Positions 51,963-61,410 of a stretch of DNA of 64,000 nucleotides are shown piece after piece (within the stretch, counting starts at the first letter, position 1; the number at the start of each line of letters is the position of its first letter). The translations under genes and the position numbers were made by a program. Location: the NCBI RefSeq assembly GCF_014646755.1, contig NZ_BMNW01000002.1, positions 308,035-372,034 on the forward strand. The letters run 5' to 3'. This DNA comes from Pseudomonas asuensis (GTDB lineage: Bacteria; Pseudomonadota; Gammaproteobacteria; Pseudomonadales; Pseudomonadaceae). The notes below the pieces were generated by a model. The model was not told the DNA's origin. It searched no databases and worked only from the letters and a program-made list of their open reading frames with translations.

Positions 51963-54392
51963 CTAGATAAGAGTCGCTGACAAGGCTCGCTCACCTGTAA
52001 TTACAGCGCGTACAGCCTCGATAGCGCGCTGGCGCGATGTAGCCATCAACTCGGGAGACAGTCCTGGCAATTGATCAAGACCTTGCGGCAAAGGCAAAAG
52101 TCCCAGCGCCACATGAACCTCCTCGATTCTCCGCTCCCGCTTGATAAGCCCCTCCTCTACAAGACTGTCGTAGATTCGTCCGGTCTTGTTTTGTTGCCGA
52201 GGCGTACCACGGCTTCCTGCCACACGATCAACTATACCTAGCTTGCGCTCCAGTGCATGGTGCACACGTGCCTTCAGATGGCGCCGTACAGGCAGTGGGA
52301 AAACCGCAACCGGTTTGCCGGTCAGCGAGGCTTCGGTGAGCATGGAGACGCTTTCACCGGTCACGATGAACGCATCGGCCAGTACCAGTAACGCTCGATA
52401 AGGATTGTCGCTGCCCTTGTCGAAGCGGTAGCACCAGTGCGGTATATCGACGACCTCCAGAAGCGATTGCGTGACAGGCTCGGCCGTACGGGGGCTGGTA
52501 GAAATCAGGAGCGACCCACCTTTGGCTTTGACGGCTGCACTGGCCCTGATCCCAAGCTCGCGCCCTGCTGCCTCGTCGAGTTCGTAGGGAATGCTGCTCC
52601 CGCCCACTAGCATGGCGACCCAGGGGCGCGGCAGATGTGCAAAGCGCTCGCTCCAGACAGACAACTCCTGGTCTGTCGGGGTTTGGCCCTGGATAAAAGG
52701 CACCGGCAGATCTACTACATTGTCACGCAGTGGCAAGCTGTACTGCGGCGTCGTCAGTACCAGATCAAAACTCGACAACGGCGCACGTGGACGGCCTACG
52801 ACCACCAAACGGCTCTTACCCTCGGAACGTCGCTGAATCCAATGAGCCACGGGTGCCGTTCGCCGGCCAGAACTGAGTACCAGATCCGGCCAAGGTGCGG
52901 TGAGACCGGGCGCTGATTGGGCCATCTTGCCCTGAAATAATACGCCGGACGTATATTTGGCCGGTTTTAAGCGCGTTTCCTTACACTCATACGGCCAGCC
53001 AAGCGACTCGGCAATGGCCAGCAGTTGCGCATTATCACCAGCATGCTGGCCCAACAGTACCCAGACCCTGGGCAATGCTTCACCTTGCCTGGAACGTAAC
53101 GGGAAGTCCGCCAGATAACGATATACCGTGCCGTCATGCCCTTCGCAATCAAACTGCCAACACCGATCCGGATAGCGCTGAGATACACGACGCAGCAATG
53201 CCCGCCATCCCTTGATTGAACTGATAAGCGATTCATCCGCTCCCAGTCCTGCCTTGATGTAAACAAAGCTGCGGCTGAGTCTGAACACGCGGTCCACAAG
53301 CCAGGGGATATCTTCAGGAGGCAGATGTTCGAGGCCACTGACGGCAAGCATGTCATGACTGGGCAAATCAGGCTGGCGTAACTGCTCGAGGCGGTAATGG
53401 GTGGTGGCTAGCGGAACCGCGTCAGTGTCGGCCCAATGCCCTACAAACGCCACGTGCTCGCTGTTTAACGCGTTTGCAAAGGATGCTACCTCCGACGGCA
53501 GAGACACAGGCGAAAACGCCTGAGCCTGGCACGCTGCATTAAAGTTCGGGCTTGGGCTCGCCATGGTGTAGGGCTCATAGCCTTCAGCATTGGCTGCCTG
53601 CTCCAGGCTTAGGAAATACTCGGCATACGGGTTGATCTGGTAGGAATACTGCTCAGGTGTGGGTCGCCAGGGCTGCAAGTGCAGCGTGGTGTAATGAAGC
53701 AGCCTGGAATGACCATGCTCGTATTCAAGATCGCGCGCATGCCAGACGGAATCAAGCGGCCCCCAGAGGCCTGGCTTTTCAGCTGCCTGGGTATGCAAGG
53801 CTTTCTTGCTTTCCCGACGCGCCTTTTCGAAGTTCCAGACGTCGATCATGCGCTCGCAATCGATCAAGGTGACTGCCGTGTCATTGGGCGTAAGGGCGAG
53901 GTAACCATGTTCACCCATAGGCTGATCGAACAACTCGGCCGGGTCAGCGGTATAGATCTGATCCACATCATTATAGATAGCGCGCCCGTGGCGCCCGGCC
54001 AGGTCTGGAATGGCAAAGCGATAATTTGTAAATCCGGTACGCCAACGGCTTTCGTCGAAGCCCGGTAAACGGATCATTCGATAGACTTCATAACGCCGAT
54101 CGGGGTTACGGACCTTTTCCAGCGAATACACAAATATCCGCTCCGCACGGTATTGCGCAGGCTCGGTTCCCAGAAAGATACGTACAGCCGGTTTATCAGC
54201 AGCGCCTGCCCTTGCCTCCAGCACAATCGGCTGTATATGTGGCACCGCCATGGGCACATAGGCTGCCTGACTGCCAGAGACCTTGGCCAAAGCAGTGGAT
54301 GGAGACACTCGATTTTTTTCCGAACGAGGCAATTTCCACTTACGTATCGCGCGCGGCGCTTTCCAAGCGAAGAAAGTCATGCGTCCTCTCAT
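51963..54392 (-). CDS. Two-domain glycosyltransferase with C-terminal ELM1-like domain
   Basis: 809 residues (an ATG at 54380 behind AGAGGA is an alternative start). The N-terminal third resembles a GT8-like glycosyltransferase (VRIFLGTEPAQYRAERIFVYSLEK; YNDVDQIY as the DxD-type motif). The C-terminal ~390 residues match the mitochondrial fission ELM1 family (VWVLLGQHAGDNAQLLAIAESLGWP…, LVVVGRPRAPLSSFDLVLTTPQY, VGGSSIPYELDEAA, DAFIVTGESVSMLTEASLTGKPV), a GT-B-like fold. Possibly glycosylates the sphingolipid headgroup with two sugars. The function is inferred from context. Confidence 0.72.
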   Translation of the reverse strand: MRGRMTFFAWKAPRAIRKWKLPRSEKNRVSPSTALAKVSGSQAAYVPMAVPHIQPIVLEARAGAADKPAVRIFLGTEPAQYRAERIFVYSLEKVRNPDRRYEVYRMIRLPGFDESRWRTGFTNYRFAIPDLAGRHGRAIYNDVDQIYTADPAELFDQPMGEHGYLALTPNDTAVTLIDCERMIDVWNFEKARRESKKALHTQAAEKPGLWGPLDSVWHARDLEYEHGHSRLLHYTTLHLQPWRPTPEQYSYQINPYAEYFLSLEQAANAEGYEPYTMASPSPNFNAACQAQAFSPVSLPSEVASFANALNSEHVAFVGHWADTDAVPLATTHYRLEQLRQPDLPSHDMLAVSGLEHLPPEDIPWLVDRVFRLSRSFVYIKAGLGADESLISSIKGWRALLRRVSQRYPDRCWQFDCEGHDGTVYRYLADFPLRSRQGEALPRVWVLLGQHAGDNAQLLAIAESLGWPYECKETRLKPAKYTSGVLFQGKMAQSAPGLTAPWPDLVLSSGRRTAPVAHWIQRRSEGKSRLVVVGRPRAPLSSFDLVLTTPQYSLPLRDNVVDLPVPFIQGQTPTDQELSVWSERFAHLPRPWVAMLVGGSSIPYELDEAAGRELGIRASAAVKAKGGSLLISTSPRTAEPVTQSLLEVVDIPHWCYRFDKGSDNPYRALLVLADAFIVTGESVSMLTEASLTGKPVAVFPLPVRRHLKARVHHALERKLGIVDRVAGSRGTPRQQNKTGRIYDSLVEEGLIKRERRIEEVHVALGLLPLPQGLDQLPGLSPELMATSRQRAIEAVRAVITGERALSATLI

Positions 54393-54692
54393 GCTTCGGT
54401 CTTAGGCAGAACGGCTGTACAACCTGCCTTGGTTGTTGAAGGAAGAACTATCGTTCCCCTGTTCGGCTTGAACAGGCATGGATCAGGTTCTCGTGCATAT
54501 CAAAGGGCGTGTGACTGGCCCTTTGTTATCACCGCTTTTCCTATACTGCCACCCGTGAAGCCAACCCGCGTTCTATCAGCGATTCGTGTTGCAGACAACC
54601 GTTTTTGGCGAACCTGTTACCGAGTGCTGGCATGTATTTTGGACACTCGATCAAATTTTCATGGCAACTGTATAAAAAGGCTACTCTACCCA
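54393..54692. other. Intergenic between glycosyltransferase and permease genes
   Basis: 300 bp between divergent genes. No other gene, palindrome or RNA is evident; the frame continuing left from 54692 is open but has no start signal. Confidence 0.4.
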
Positions 54693-55733
54693 ATGCTCAG
54701 AAAATCCCTCATTAGCGCTCTCGGAGTGGCAGGTCTACTTGGCGGACTAGCCGCTGCGCCACTGGTATCCGCAGCGGAAAAACCCATTACGCCCAAAGTC
54801 ATGCTGATCACCATGTTCGGTCCAGAAGCCAAGACCTGGATCGAGCAGCTCAAGCTTGATAAGAAGGTGTCAGTCGAAGGACTGTCGGCCGAGTACCCGG
54901 ATGTGCTTTGTAATGAAGCTCAGGTATGCCTGATGACTACTGCAATGGGACATACCAATGCAGCGGCCTCAACTATGGCGTTGGCCTTCTCGCCTAAATT
55001 TGACTTGCGTAGAACCTATTTCCTGGTCGCAGGTATTGCAGGCATCAACCCGCACGAGGGCACCCTCGGTACGACAGCCTGGGCGCACTATCTGGTGAAC
55101 TTTGGTATTCAATGGGAGCTGGATGCCCGGGAGGCACCCGCGGAGTGGAAAGGCGGCTACCTAGGCATCAACACACGTAATCCCAGCCAGAAACCGCCAC
55201 TGGACTACAAGACCGAGGTGTTCGAGGTTAATCAGCAGCTGATGGAAAAAGCTTATGCCCTTTCCAAGGACGCCAAGCTTATCGAGAGTTCCGAATCTAC
55301 AGCCTGGCGCAAAAACTACAGCTACGCGCCTGCGAATCAGCCGCCTGTAGTGACACGGTGCGACACGGTTGCAAGCGATACGTGGTTCTCCGGCACGCTG
55401 CTCTCCCAGCGCGCCGAAGAATGGACACGTACGCTGACAGACGGCAAAGGCCGCTATTGCACTACGCAGCAGGAAGACAACGCCACCTATGAGGCGTTGC
55501 TACGGGCCAGCCGTACAGGCCGAGTTGATATCCAGCGCCTGGCTGTAGTTCGCGGCGGCTCCGACTTTGACCGCCCTTATGAAGGGTATACAGATGTCGA
55601 AAACCTTATCGATTATGCCAAGCAAGGCGGCTTCGAACCCGCGTTGGAAAACCTGTTCCGCACAGGCAATCCCTTGGTGCAAGATATTGTGAAAAACTGG
55701 AGCACCTGGGAAAAAGGAGTTCCCTCCTCCTGA
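54693..55733 (+). CDS. Purine nucleoside permease (NUP) family protein
   Basis: 346 residues from ATG at 54693 (AAGG 12 nt upstream). Signal peptide to about residue 26 (PLVSAAEK). PF06516-like features: KVMLITMFGPEAKTWIEQL, MTTAMGHTNAAASTMAL, VAGIAGINPHEGTLGTTAWA and the C-terminal RGGSDFDRPYEGY. NUP proteins take up or process purine nucleosides. Ends with a weak hairpin at 55748-55764. Monocistronic. Confidence 0.88.
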   Translation: MLRKSLISALGVAGLLGGLAAAPLVSAAEKPITPKVMLITMFGPEAKTWIEQLKLDKKVSVEGLSAEYPDVLCNEAQVCLMTTAMGHTNAAASTMALAFSPKFDLRRTYFLVAGIAGINPHEGTLGTTAWAHYLVNFGIQWELDAREAPAEWKGGYLGINTRNPSQKPPLDYKTEVFEVNQQLMEKAYALSKDAKLIESSESTAWRKNYSYAPANQPPVVTRCDTVASDTWFSGTLLSQRAEEWTRTLTDGKGRYCTTQQEDNATYEALLRASRTGRVDIQRLAVVRGGSDFDRPYEGYTDVENLIDYAKQGGFEPALENLFRTGNPLVQDIVKNWSTWEKGVPSS

Positions 55734-55848
55734 TTGATGAAAACAGGCCGGGCATAGTGCCCGGTCCTGCTCTTACGCCCTCCCTTCAACCGCACCGTTA
55801 GCGTGCAGCGTCGCCCGGAAACGGACCATTACCGTAACCATTCTAAGA

Positions 55849-55875
55849 ATTGGTTCGCCTACCTACCGAACCAAT
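55849..55875. promoter_or_regulatory. 9-bp spaced inverted repeat upstream of GntR operon
   Basis: ATTGGTTCG and CGAACCAAT are perfect complements separated by 9 bp (CCTACCTAC), 215 bp before the GntR gene. Could be an operator or a hairpin of the upstream transcript. The rest of 55765-56090 holds no gene. Confidence 0.4.
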
Positions 55876-56090
55876 GACAAGTGATACCTTGCCTATCGAC
55901 TTACTATTTCTATGACCATTTCCCGCCCCGCCTGTAGTACTGGCTTAAGGGCCCTGGCGTAACCGTTTCGCCAGCATGAACCAATCTCCATTGGCATCTC
56001 GCTTGCAAACCTGCCTATAGCTGCTGCGATCGTCTAGCTGACGTAAACGAGGCGATCGATAAGTTATCTACACAGGCATGAGAGATCACG

Positions 56091-56828
56091 ATGCAACGGT
56101 TCGAAGCTGAAGTCCCTATCGATCAATCAGCCCGGATGGCACTTGACGCCCTTCGCCAGCTGGTGGCGCAGCACTCTGCCTTTCCTGAGCGTCCCTTGCC
56201 GCCAGAGCGCGATCTGGCCATTGGCTTTGGCGTTAGCCGTCGCTCAGTTCGCCGCGCATTATCTGTACTGGAAGCAGAAGGACAGGTATGGCGTCGTCAG
56301 GGTAAGGGCACTTTTGTAGGCCCAACCCCGCCCAACGCTGCCCTAAGCTTTACCAAATTGTCCAGCCGAACCAATTTCATTGAGGTGATGGAGGCACGCC
56401 TTTACCTGGAGCCTGCCCTTGCCTCACTGGCAGCGATCCGTGCCAGCGGCGAGCAGATGGCCATGCTGCGTCGACTTGCCGAGCGTACCGGCCAACATCT
56501 CAATGCCCAGGCACCGGATGCCGAAGCGCTGGAACTCTGGGACAGCGCCTTTCACCGAGGCATCGCAGAAGCGGCTGGCAATCGTCTGATGCTGGATATC
56601 TTTGAAATGTTTGATGCCATTCGCCTTGACCCGGTCTGGCGCGACCTGCGTCAACGTGCCCGCAACAGCGATCGGATGCATGCTTATAGCCACGACCATG
56701 ACGACATCGTCACCGCGATTGAGCAGCGTGATGCCAGCAAGGCGGCCATGGCCATGCGCGGCCATCTGCGTGCGTTGCAACAGGCATTGGACATCGTTAT
56801 CCACCATGATCTGGAGCAGAGTTTATGA
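56091..56828 (+). CDS. GntR-family (FadR type) transcriptional regulator
   Basis: 245 residues. N-terminal winged helix with ERPLPPERDLAIGFGVSRRSVRRALSVLEAEGQVWRRQGKGTFV (about 33-76); C-terminal all-helical FCD domain with metal-type residues FHRGIAEAAGN and HAYSHDHDDIV. Encoded first in an operon with a peptide importer whose next gene overlaps its stop by 4 bp. It probably controls this operon; also a possible candidate for other FadR-type sites in the window. Confidence 0.88.
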   Translation: MQRFEAEVPIDQSARMALDALRQLVAQHSAFPERPLPPERDLAIGFGVSRRSVRRALSVLEAEGQVWRRQGKGTFVGPTPPNAALSFTKLSSRTNFIEVMEARLYLEPALASLAAIRASGEQMAMLRRLAERTGQHLNAQAPDAEALELWDSAFHRGIAEAAGNRLMLDIFEMFDAIRLDPVWRDLRQRARNSDRMHAYSHDHDDIVTAIEQRDASKAAMAMRGHLRALQQALDIVIHHDLEQSL

Positions 56829-57820
56829 GTGAGTCCCCACGTTCCGTCTTGAGTGTGCATAACCTGACGGTCCGCTTCAAAGGCGCCCATGCCAACGTAG
56901 TGGATGGCCTGTCGTTCGATATTGCGCCTGGTCGAACCCTGGCCATTGTAGGAGAGTCCGGTTGCGGCAAGAGCGTTACGTCCATGGCATTAATGGGACT
57001 GCTGCCTGGTAGCGCCCATGTCCATGCCGATGCCTCGACCTTTCTTGGTGAGCCGCTGCTGACAATGAATGAACAGCGCCTTCTGGATGTCCGGGGCAAT
57101 CACTTGGCGATGATCTTTCAGGAGCCCATGACCTCGCTTAATCCTGCATTCACTATTGGTGATCAGATTGCCGAAAGTGTCATGCGCCACCAAAACCTCC
57201 CGGCAAAAAAAGCCCGCCAGCGGGCACTGGAAATGCTGGAAAAGGTTCGCATACCCGCCGCCGCGCAGCGGCTGGATGCCTATCCACACGAGTTATCAGG
57301 TGGCATGAGACAGCGGGCCATGATTGCTATGGCACTCGCCAATGACCCTGCGCTCATTATTGCCGATGAGCCCACTACAGCGCTGGATGTGACTATCCAG
57401 GCGCAGATCCTCTCGTTGATCGCGAATCTGCAAGCTGAAACCGGGGCCGCGATGATCCTGATCACACATGATCTGGGCGTCGTTGCCGAAGTCGCCGACG
57501 ATGTCGCCGTCATGTATGCAGGCCAGGTTGTGGAAAGTGGCCCTGTCAACGCGCTTTTCGATGATCCGCAGCATCCTTACACGGTCGGCCTCATGGGATC
57601 GATGCCTTCTGTAGGCCCCCGTGAAGATCGCCTTGCCACTATTGCCGGACGTGTTCCCACCCCAGCTGAAATGCCCAGCGGCTGCCGCTTTGCCAGCCGT
57701 TGCCCTTTTGCCATTCGGGCCTGCCACGAAGATCGTCCGCCGCTGCGCGCGATAACGCCGGGACATCTTGCCGCCTGCATCCGTGCGCCGCTTGAGCAGC
57801 ACGTGGGAGCCCTCGCATGA
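56825..57820 (+). CDS. Peptide ABC transporter ATPase, OppD/DppD type
   Basis: 331 residues. Walker A GESGCGKS at 43-50, signature LSGGMRQRAMIA, Walker B ALIIADEPTTALD, and the C-terminal PxxGCRFASRCPFA peptide-transporter motif. Start overlaps the regulator stop (ATGA). Confidence 0.94.
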   Translation: MSESPRSVLSVHNLTVRFKGAHANVVDGLSFDIAPGRTLAIVGESGCGKSVTSMALMGLLPGSAHVHADASTFLGEPLLTMNEQRLLDVRGNHLAMIFQEPMTSLNPAFTIGDQIAESVMRHQNLPAKKARQRALEMLEKVRIPAAAQRLDAYPHELSGGMRQRAMIAMALANDPALIIADEPTTALDVTIQAQILSLIANLQAETGAAMILITHDLGVVAEVADDVAVMYAGQVVESGPVNALFDDPQHPYTVGLMGSMPSVGPREDRLATIAGRVPTPAEMPSGCRFASRCPFAIRACHEDRPPLRAITPGHLAACIRAPLEQHVGALA

Positions 57821-58908
57821 ATACGCCTGAGCGCCCCATTCTGGAAGGCATCCACCTGAGTAAACATTTCGCCTCCCCGGCAGGCTTTCTCCAACGCAAG
57901 AGAGCGCCTGTTCAGGCGGTTAACGATGTGTCGCTTTCGATTAAACGGGGCGAAACACTGGCTCTGGTAGGCGAATCCGGCTCCGGTAAATCAACCCTGG
58001 GAAGGCTACTGCTCAATCTACTGGCACCTACCGCAGGGGATGTCATTTATGAAGGGCGAAACCTGGGCAATTTGCCGGCGGACAAATTACGTCAGACGCG
58101 ACGGGAATTGCAGATCATCTTTCAGGACCCTTTTGCCTCGCTCAATCCACGCATGACTGTTGCGTCCATTGTGGGTGAGCCCATCTGGCTGCATACCCAT
58201 AGCAGTCGCTCCGATCGCGAGGCTCGTGTAGCTGAGCTGTTGCATACCGTTGGCTTGGCGCCTGAGCATGCTAATCGCTATCCCCATGAGTTTTCGGGCG
58301 GACAACGCCAACGTATCGGTATTGCTCGCGCATTGGCATCTGATCCACGACTGATTCTTGGAGACGAGCCGGTCTCGGCACTGGATGTGTCGGTTCAGGC
58401 CCAGGTAGTCAACCTGCTGGAAGATCTCAAGCATCAGTTTGGGCTTACGCTACTAATCGTTGCCCATGGTCTGGCTGTGATTCGCCACATGAGTGACAGG
58501 GTTGCCGTGATGTACCTGGGCGAGATCGTAGAGCTTGCCAACGTAGATGAGCTCTTCGAAGCACCGCTTCATCCCTATACGCAAGCGCTTATGGCAGCAG
58601 TGCCCGTCAGTCATCCCGGCCTACGAAGGGCTCGCCCCATCCTGGGTGGGGATATGCCAAGTCCAGCCAGTCCGCCGTCGGGCTGTCGCTTCCACACCCG
58701 CTGTCCCCATGCACGCCCGGCATGCCAAGAGACAAAACCCGCTTTCGAGCCCATCGAAGGTGGACGGCAAGTTGCCTGCCATTTCTGGCAGGAGATCGCC
58801 AATGCTGGAGTAGGCAGCCTGATTGCACCGGCTCCCAGCCCTACCTTTTCCAAACGCCTACACCTGTTCAAAAGCCATCAGTCCCCTACTCTGGAGAGCC
58901 AGCCTTGA
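57817..58908 (+). CDS. Peptide ABC transporter ATPase, OppF/DppF type
   Basis: 363 residues. Walker A GESGSGKST at 53-61, signature FSGGQRQRIGIA, Walker B LILGDEPVSALD, C-terminal SGCRFHTRCPHA. Overlaps the preceding ATPase by 4 bp. The extra ~30 C-terminal residues run to the next gene's start. Confidence 0.93.
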   Translation: MNTPERPILEGIHLSKHFASPAGFLQRKRAPVQAVNDVSLSIKRGETLALVGESGSGKSTLGRLLLNLLAPTAGDVIYEGRNLGNLPADKLRQTRRELQIIFQDPFASLNPRMTVASIVGEPIWLHTHSSRSDREARVAELLHTVGLAPEHANRYPHEFSGGQRQRIGIARALASDPRLILGDEPVSALDVSVQAQVVNLLEDLKHQFGLTLLIVAHGLAVIRHMSDRVAVMYLGEIVELANVDELFEAPLHPYTQALMAAVPVSHPGLRRARPILGGDMPSPASPPSGCRFHTRCPHARPACQETKPAFEPIEGGRQVACHFWQEIANAGVGSLIAPAPSPTFSKRLHLFKSHQSPTLESQP

Positions 58909-60407
58909 ATCCTGTACGCCTGTTGACTGGAGCCCTGTTATTGACGGTCGGCACCACTGCACTTGCTGAAACCACGTTGCGCATCGGAATCCAAGACGAT
59001 CCGGATGTGCTGGACCCTCACCGCTCACGCACCTACTCGGGGCGTTTGGTCTACACCGCTCTGTGCGACAAGCTGGTGGATGTCGCGCCAGACCTGACCT
59101 TCGTACCGCAACTGGCAACCGGCTGGTCCTGGAGCGCAGACAACAAGACGCTAACCATGACGCTACGAGATGGCGTTACCTTTCATGATGGCGAGCCCTT
59201 TGATGCCGCCGCGGTGAAATTCAATCTGGACCGTGCCCGCACCTTGCCCGATTCCCTGCGCAAGAGCGAGCTCGCCTCCATCGATCACGTAGCCGTGGTC
59301 GATCCTAAAACGGTCGCTATCACCGTCAAGCAACCGGACGCCACCCTTATCGCCCAGCTTTCTGATCGGGCGGGCATGATGCTGGCACCCAAAGCGTCAC
59401 AGGGCGACGTTGGGTCTAAACCAGTTTGCTCGGGCCCTTATAAGTTCGTACAGCGCGTCCAGCAGGATCGCATCGTGCTTGAGCGGTTCGACCACTACTG
59501 GAACAAGCAGGCCTATCACTTCGACAAAGTGATTTTCCTGCCCATTCCAGACACCTCCGTTCGCCTTGCAAACCTGCGCTCTGGTGATCTGGATATCGTC
59601 GAGCGTGTTGCCCCAACTGACATCAAGAGCATAAAGGACGATCAGCGTCTCGCGGTCTATAACACCCCGGGCCTGGGGTATATGCAGCTGATGGTCAATG
59701 TTGCCAATGGCGACAAGGCCAAAAACCCCGTCGGCAGCGACAAGCGTGTTCGCAAGGCTTTCGAGTTGGCAATAGACCGGGATGCTATCAATCAGGTGGT
59801 ATTTGAAGGGCTCTACGCACCGGGCAATCAACCCTTTCCACAAAACAGCCCTTATTTTGACAAAGAGCTACCGCCAACCCAGCGCGACGTGGCCAAAAGC
59901 CAGGCCCTGCTGGCGGAAGTCGGCGTAAAACCTCCCGTCAACGTCGAGCTTAAAGTGGGCAACACTCCAGTTTCGCAGCAGGTGGGCCAGATTATCCAAG
60001 CCATGACAGCCGAAGCAGGCTTTAACGTCAATCTGGTTGCCACAGAATATGCCACGCTTCTCAATGAGCAGCAGTCCGGTAACTTCCAGGTAGGTATGAG
60101 CGCCTGGTCTGGTCGTCCAGATCCTGACGGCAACATCCATCAATTCGTAACGTGCAAAGGCAATCAGAACGACGGCCACTACTGCAACCCCAAACTGGAC
60201 GAGTTGCTTAACAAGGCACGTACGGTCAATGACCAAGCTCAGCGTCAGGACCTCTATCGCCAGGCAATGGCCATTGTTGCGGACGAAACACCCAACATCT
60301 ACCTCTACTTCGAACCCCGACTCATTGTTGCGAATCGCAAAGTGACAGGCTACGTCCCCAGCCCGGACGGGCTGATTCGCTTGGCCAACGTATCATTCGC
60401 GCAGTGA
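58905..60407 (+). CDS. Periplasmic peptide/glutathione-type substrate-binding protein
   Basis: 500 residues from a TTG at 58905 (TTGA overlap with the previous stop; GGAGAG 6 nt upstream). Signal peptide ends near ALAE (residue 22). SBP_bac_5 features: LRIGIQDDPDVLDPHRS and LTMTLRDGVTFHDGEPFDAAAVKFNL. A disulfide-compatible pair FVTCKG and HYCNPKL is present. With a gamma-glutamyltransferase in the operon, glutathione or gamma-glutamyl peptides are likely ligands (inference). Confidence 0.92.
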   Translation: MNPVRLLTGALLLTVGTTALAETTLRIGIQDDPDVLDPHRSRTYSGRLVYTALCDKLVDVAPDLTFVPQLATGWSWSADNKTLTMTLRDGVTFHDGEPFDAAAVKFNLDRARTLPDSLRKSELASIDHVAVVDPKTVAITVKQPDATLIAQLSDRAGMMLAPKASQGDVGSKPVCSGPYKFVQRVQQDRIVLERFDHYWNKQAYHFDKVIFLPIPDTSVRLANLRSGDLDIVERVAPTDIKSIKDDQRLAVYNTPGLGYMQLMVNVANGDKAKNPVGSDKRVRKAFELAIDRDAINQVVFEGLYAPGNQPFPQNSPYFDKELPPTQRDVAKSQALLAEVGVKPPVNVELKVGNTPVSQQVGQIIQAMTAEAGFNVNLVATEYATLLNEQQSGNFQVGMSAWSGRPDPDGNIHQFVTCKGNQNDGHYCNPKLDELLNKARTVNDQAQRQDLYRQAMAIVADETPNIYLYFEPRLIVANRKVTGYVPSPDGLIRLANVSFAQ

Positions 60408-60462
60408 TCAAAACGGCCCGTTGCGATAATTCGTACGGGCCGGTTATTCATGAGGGTTATGC

Positions 60463-61410
60463 ATGCTGACGTTTATCCTCCGCCGCCTGCTCAGTGCCAT
60501 CCCAACACTGATTCTGGTCTCACTTTTTGTCTTCACGCTACAGAAGCTGCTACCCGGTGATCCAGTATTGGCTATGGCGGGTGAGGAACGTGATCCCGCG
60601 GTCATTGAGTATTTGAGAGAAAAGTATCGCCTTAATGACCCCGTACCTGTTCAGTACATGAACTGGATGGGCAATGTACTAAAAGGCGATTTTGGCACTT
60701 CTCTACGCACCGAGCAGCCAGTTACGACCCTGATCGTGTCAAAACTTCCGGTTACGCTGGAGCTGTCAATCTTTGCCTTGTTGATTGCATTGCTGATTGG
60801 CATTCCGACCGGAATCATTTCGGCGGTGCGCAAAGGTAGCGTTGTGGACTACAGCGCCAATATCGTCGCGCTTTCAGGCATCTCCATTCCGCATTTCTGG
60901 CTAGGCATTCTGCTTATCATGGTGTTTGCGGTAAAGCTGCGCTGGCTGCCGGCGTCCGGCTTCGTGCCGTTCAGGGAAGATCCGCTGCAAAACCTCAAAA
61001 CTTTGCTATTGCCGGCGCTTGTGCTGGGTTCCGGACTGTCTGGAACCCTTATGCGCCATACCCGTAGCGCCATGCTTGAAGTGCTGCGAGCCGATTATGT
61101 GAGAACAGCGCGAGCCAAGGGACTATTTCCCAAGGCGGTAATCCTGAAACACGCGTTTCGTAACGCACTGATGCCTATCGTGACACTAACCACTCTGCTC
61201 TTCGGCGAGCTGCTCGGCGGTGCCGTCCTGACAGAGCAGGTATTCAGTATTCCAGGCTTTGGCAAGATGATTGTCGATGCTGTATTCAACCGCGACTATG
61301 CAGTGGTACAGGGCGTGGTGCTATGCGTAGCCATCGGGTTCGTGTTGATGAACCTGCTGGCCGATGTGCTCTACCGCCTGATCAACCCGCGCCTGAGGAC
61401 TGCCGCATGA
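60463..61410 (+). CDS. Peptide ABC transporter permease, DppB/GsiC type
   Basis: 315 residues, six helices, opening MLTFILRRLLSAIPTLILVSLFVF and the EAA-type loop DYVRTARAKGLFPKAVILKHAFRNALMPIV. First of two permease subunits. Confidence 0.93.
   Translation: MLTFILRRLLSAIPTLILVSLFVFTLQKLLPGDPVLAMAGEERDPAVIEYLREKYRLNDPVPVQYMNWMGNVLKGDFGTSLRTEQPVTTLIVSKLPVTLELSIFALLIALLIGIPTGIISAVRKGSVVDYSANIVALSGISIPHFWLGILLIMVFAVKLRWLPASGFVPFREDPLQNLKTLLLPALVLGSGLSGTLMRHTRSAMLEVLRADYVRTARAKGLFPKAVILKHAFRNALMPIVTLTTLLFGELLGGAVLTEQVFSIPGFGKMIVDAVFNRDYAVVQGVVLCVAIGFVLMNLLADVLYRLINPRLRTAA

Noticed and set aside
54153-54692. N-terminal extension of the NUP protein frame
   Set aside because: It overlaps the divergent glycosyltransferase gene, and the signal peptide begins at the ATG at 54693.
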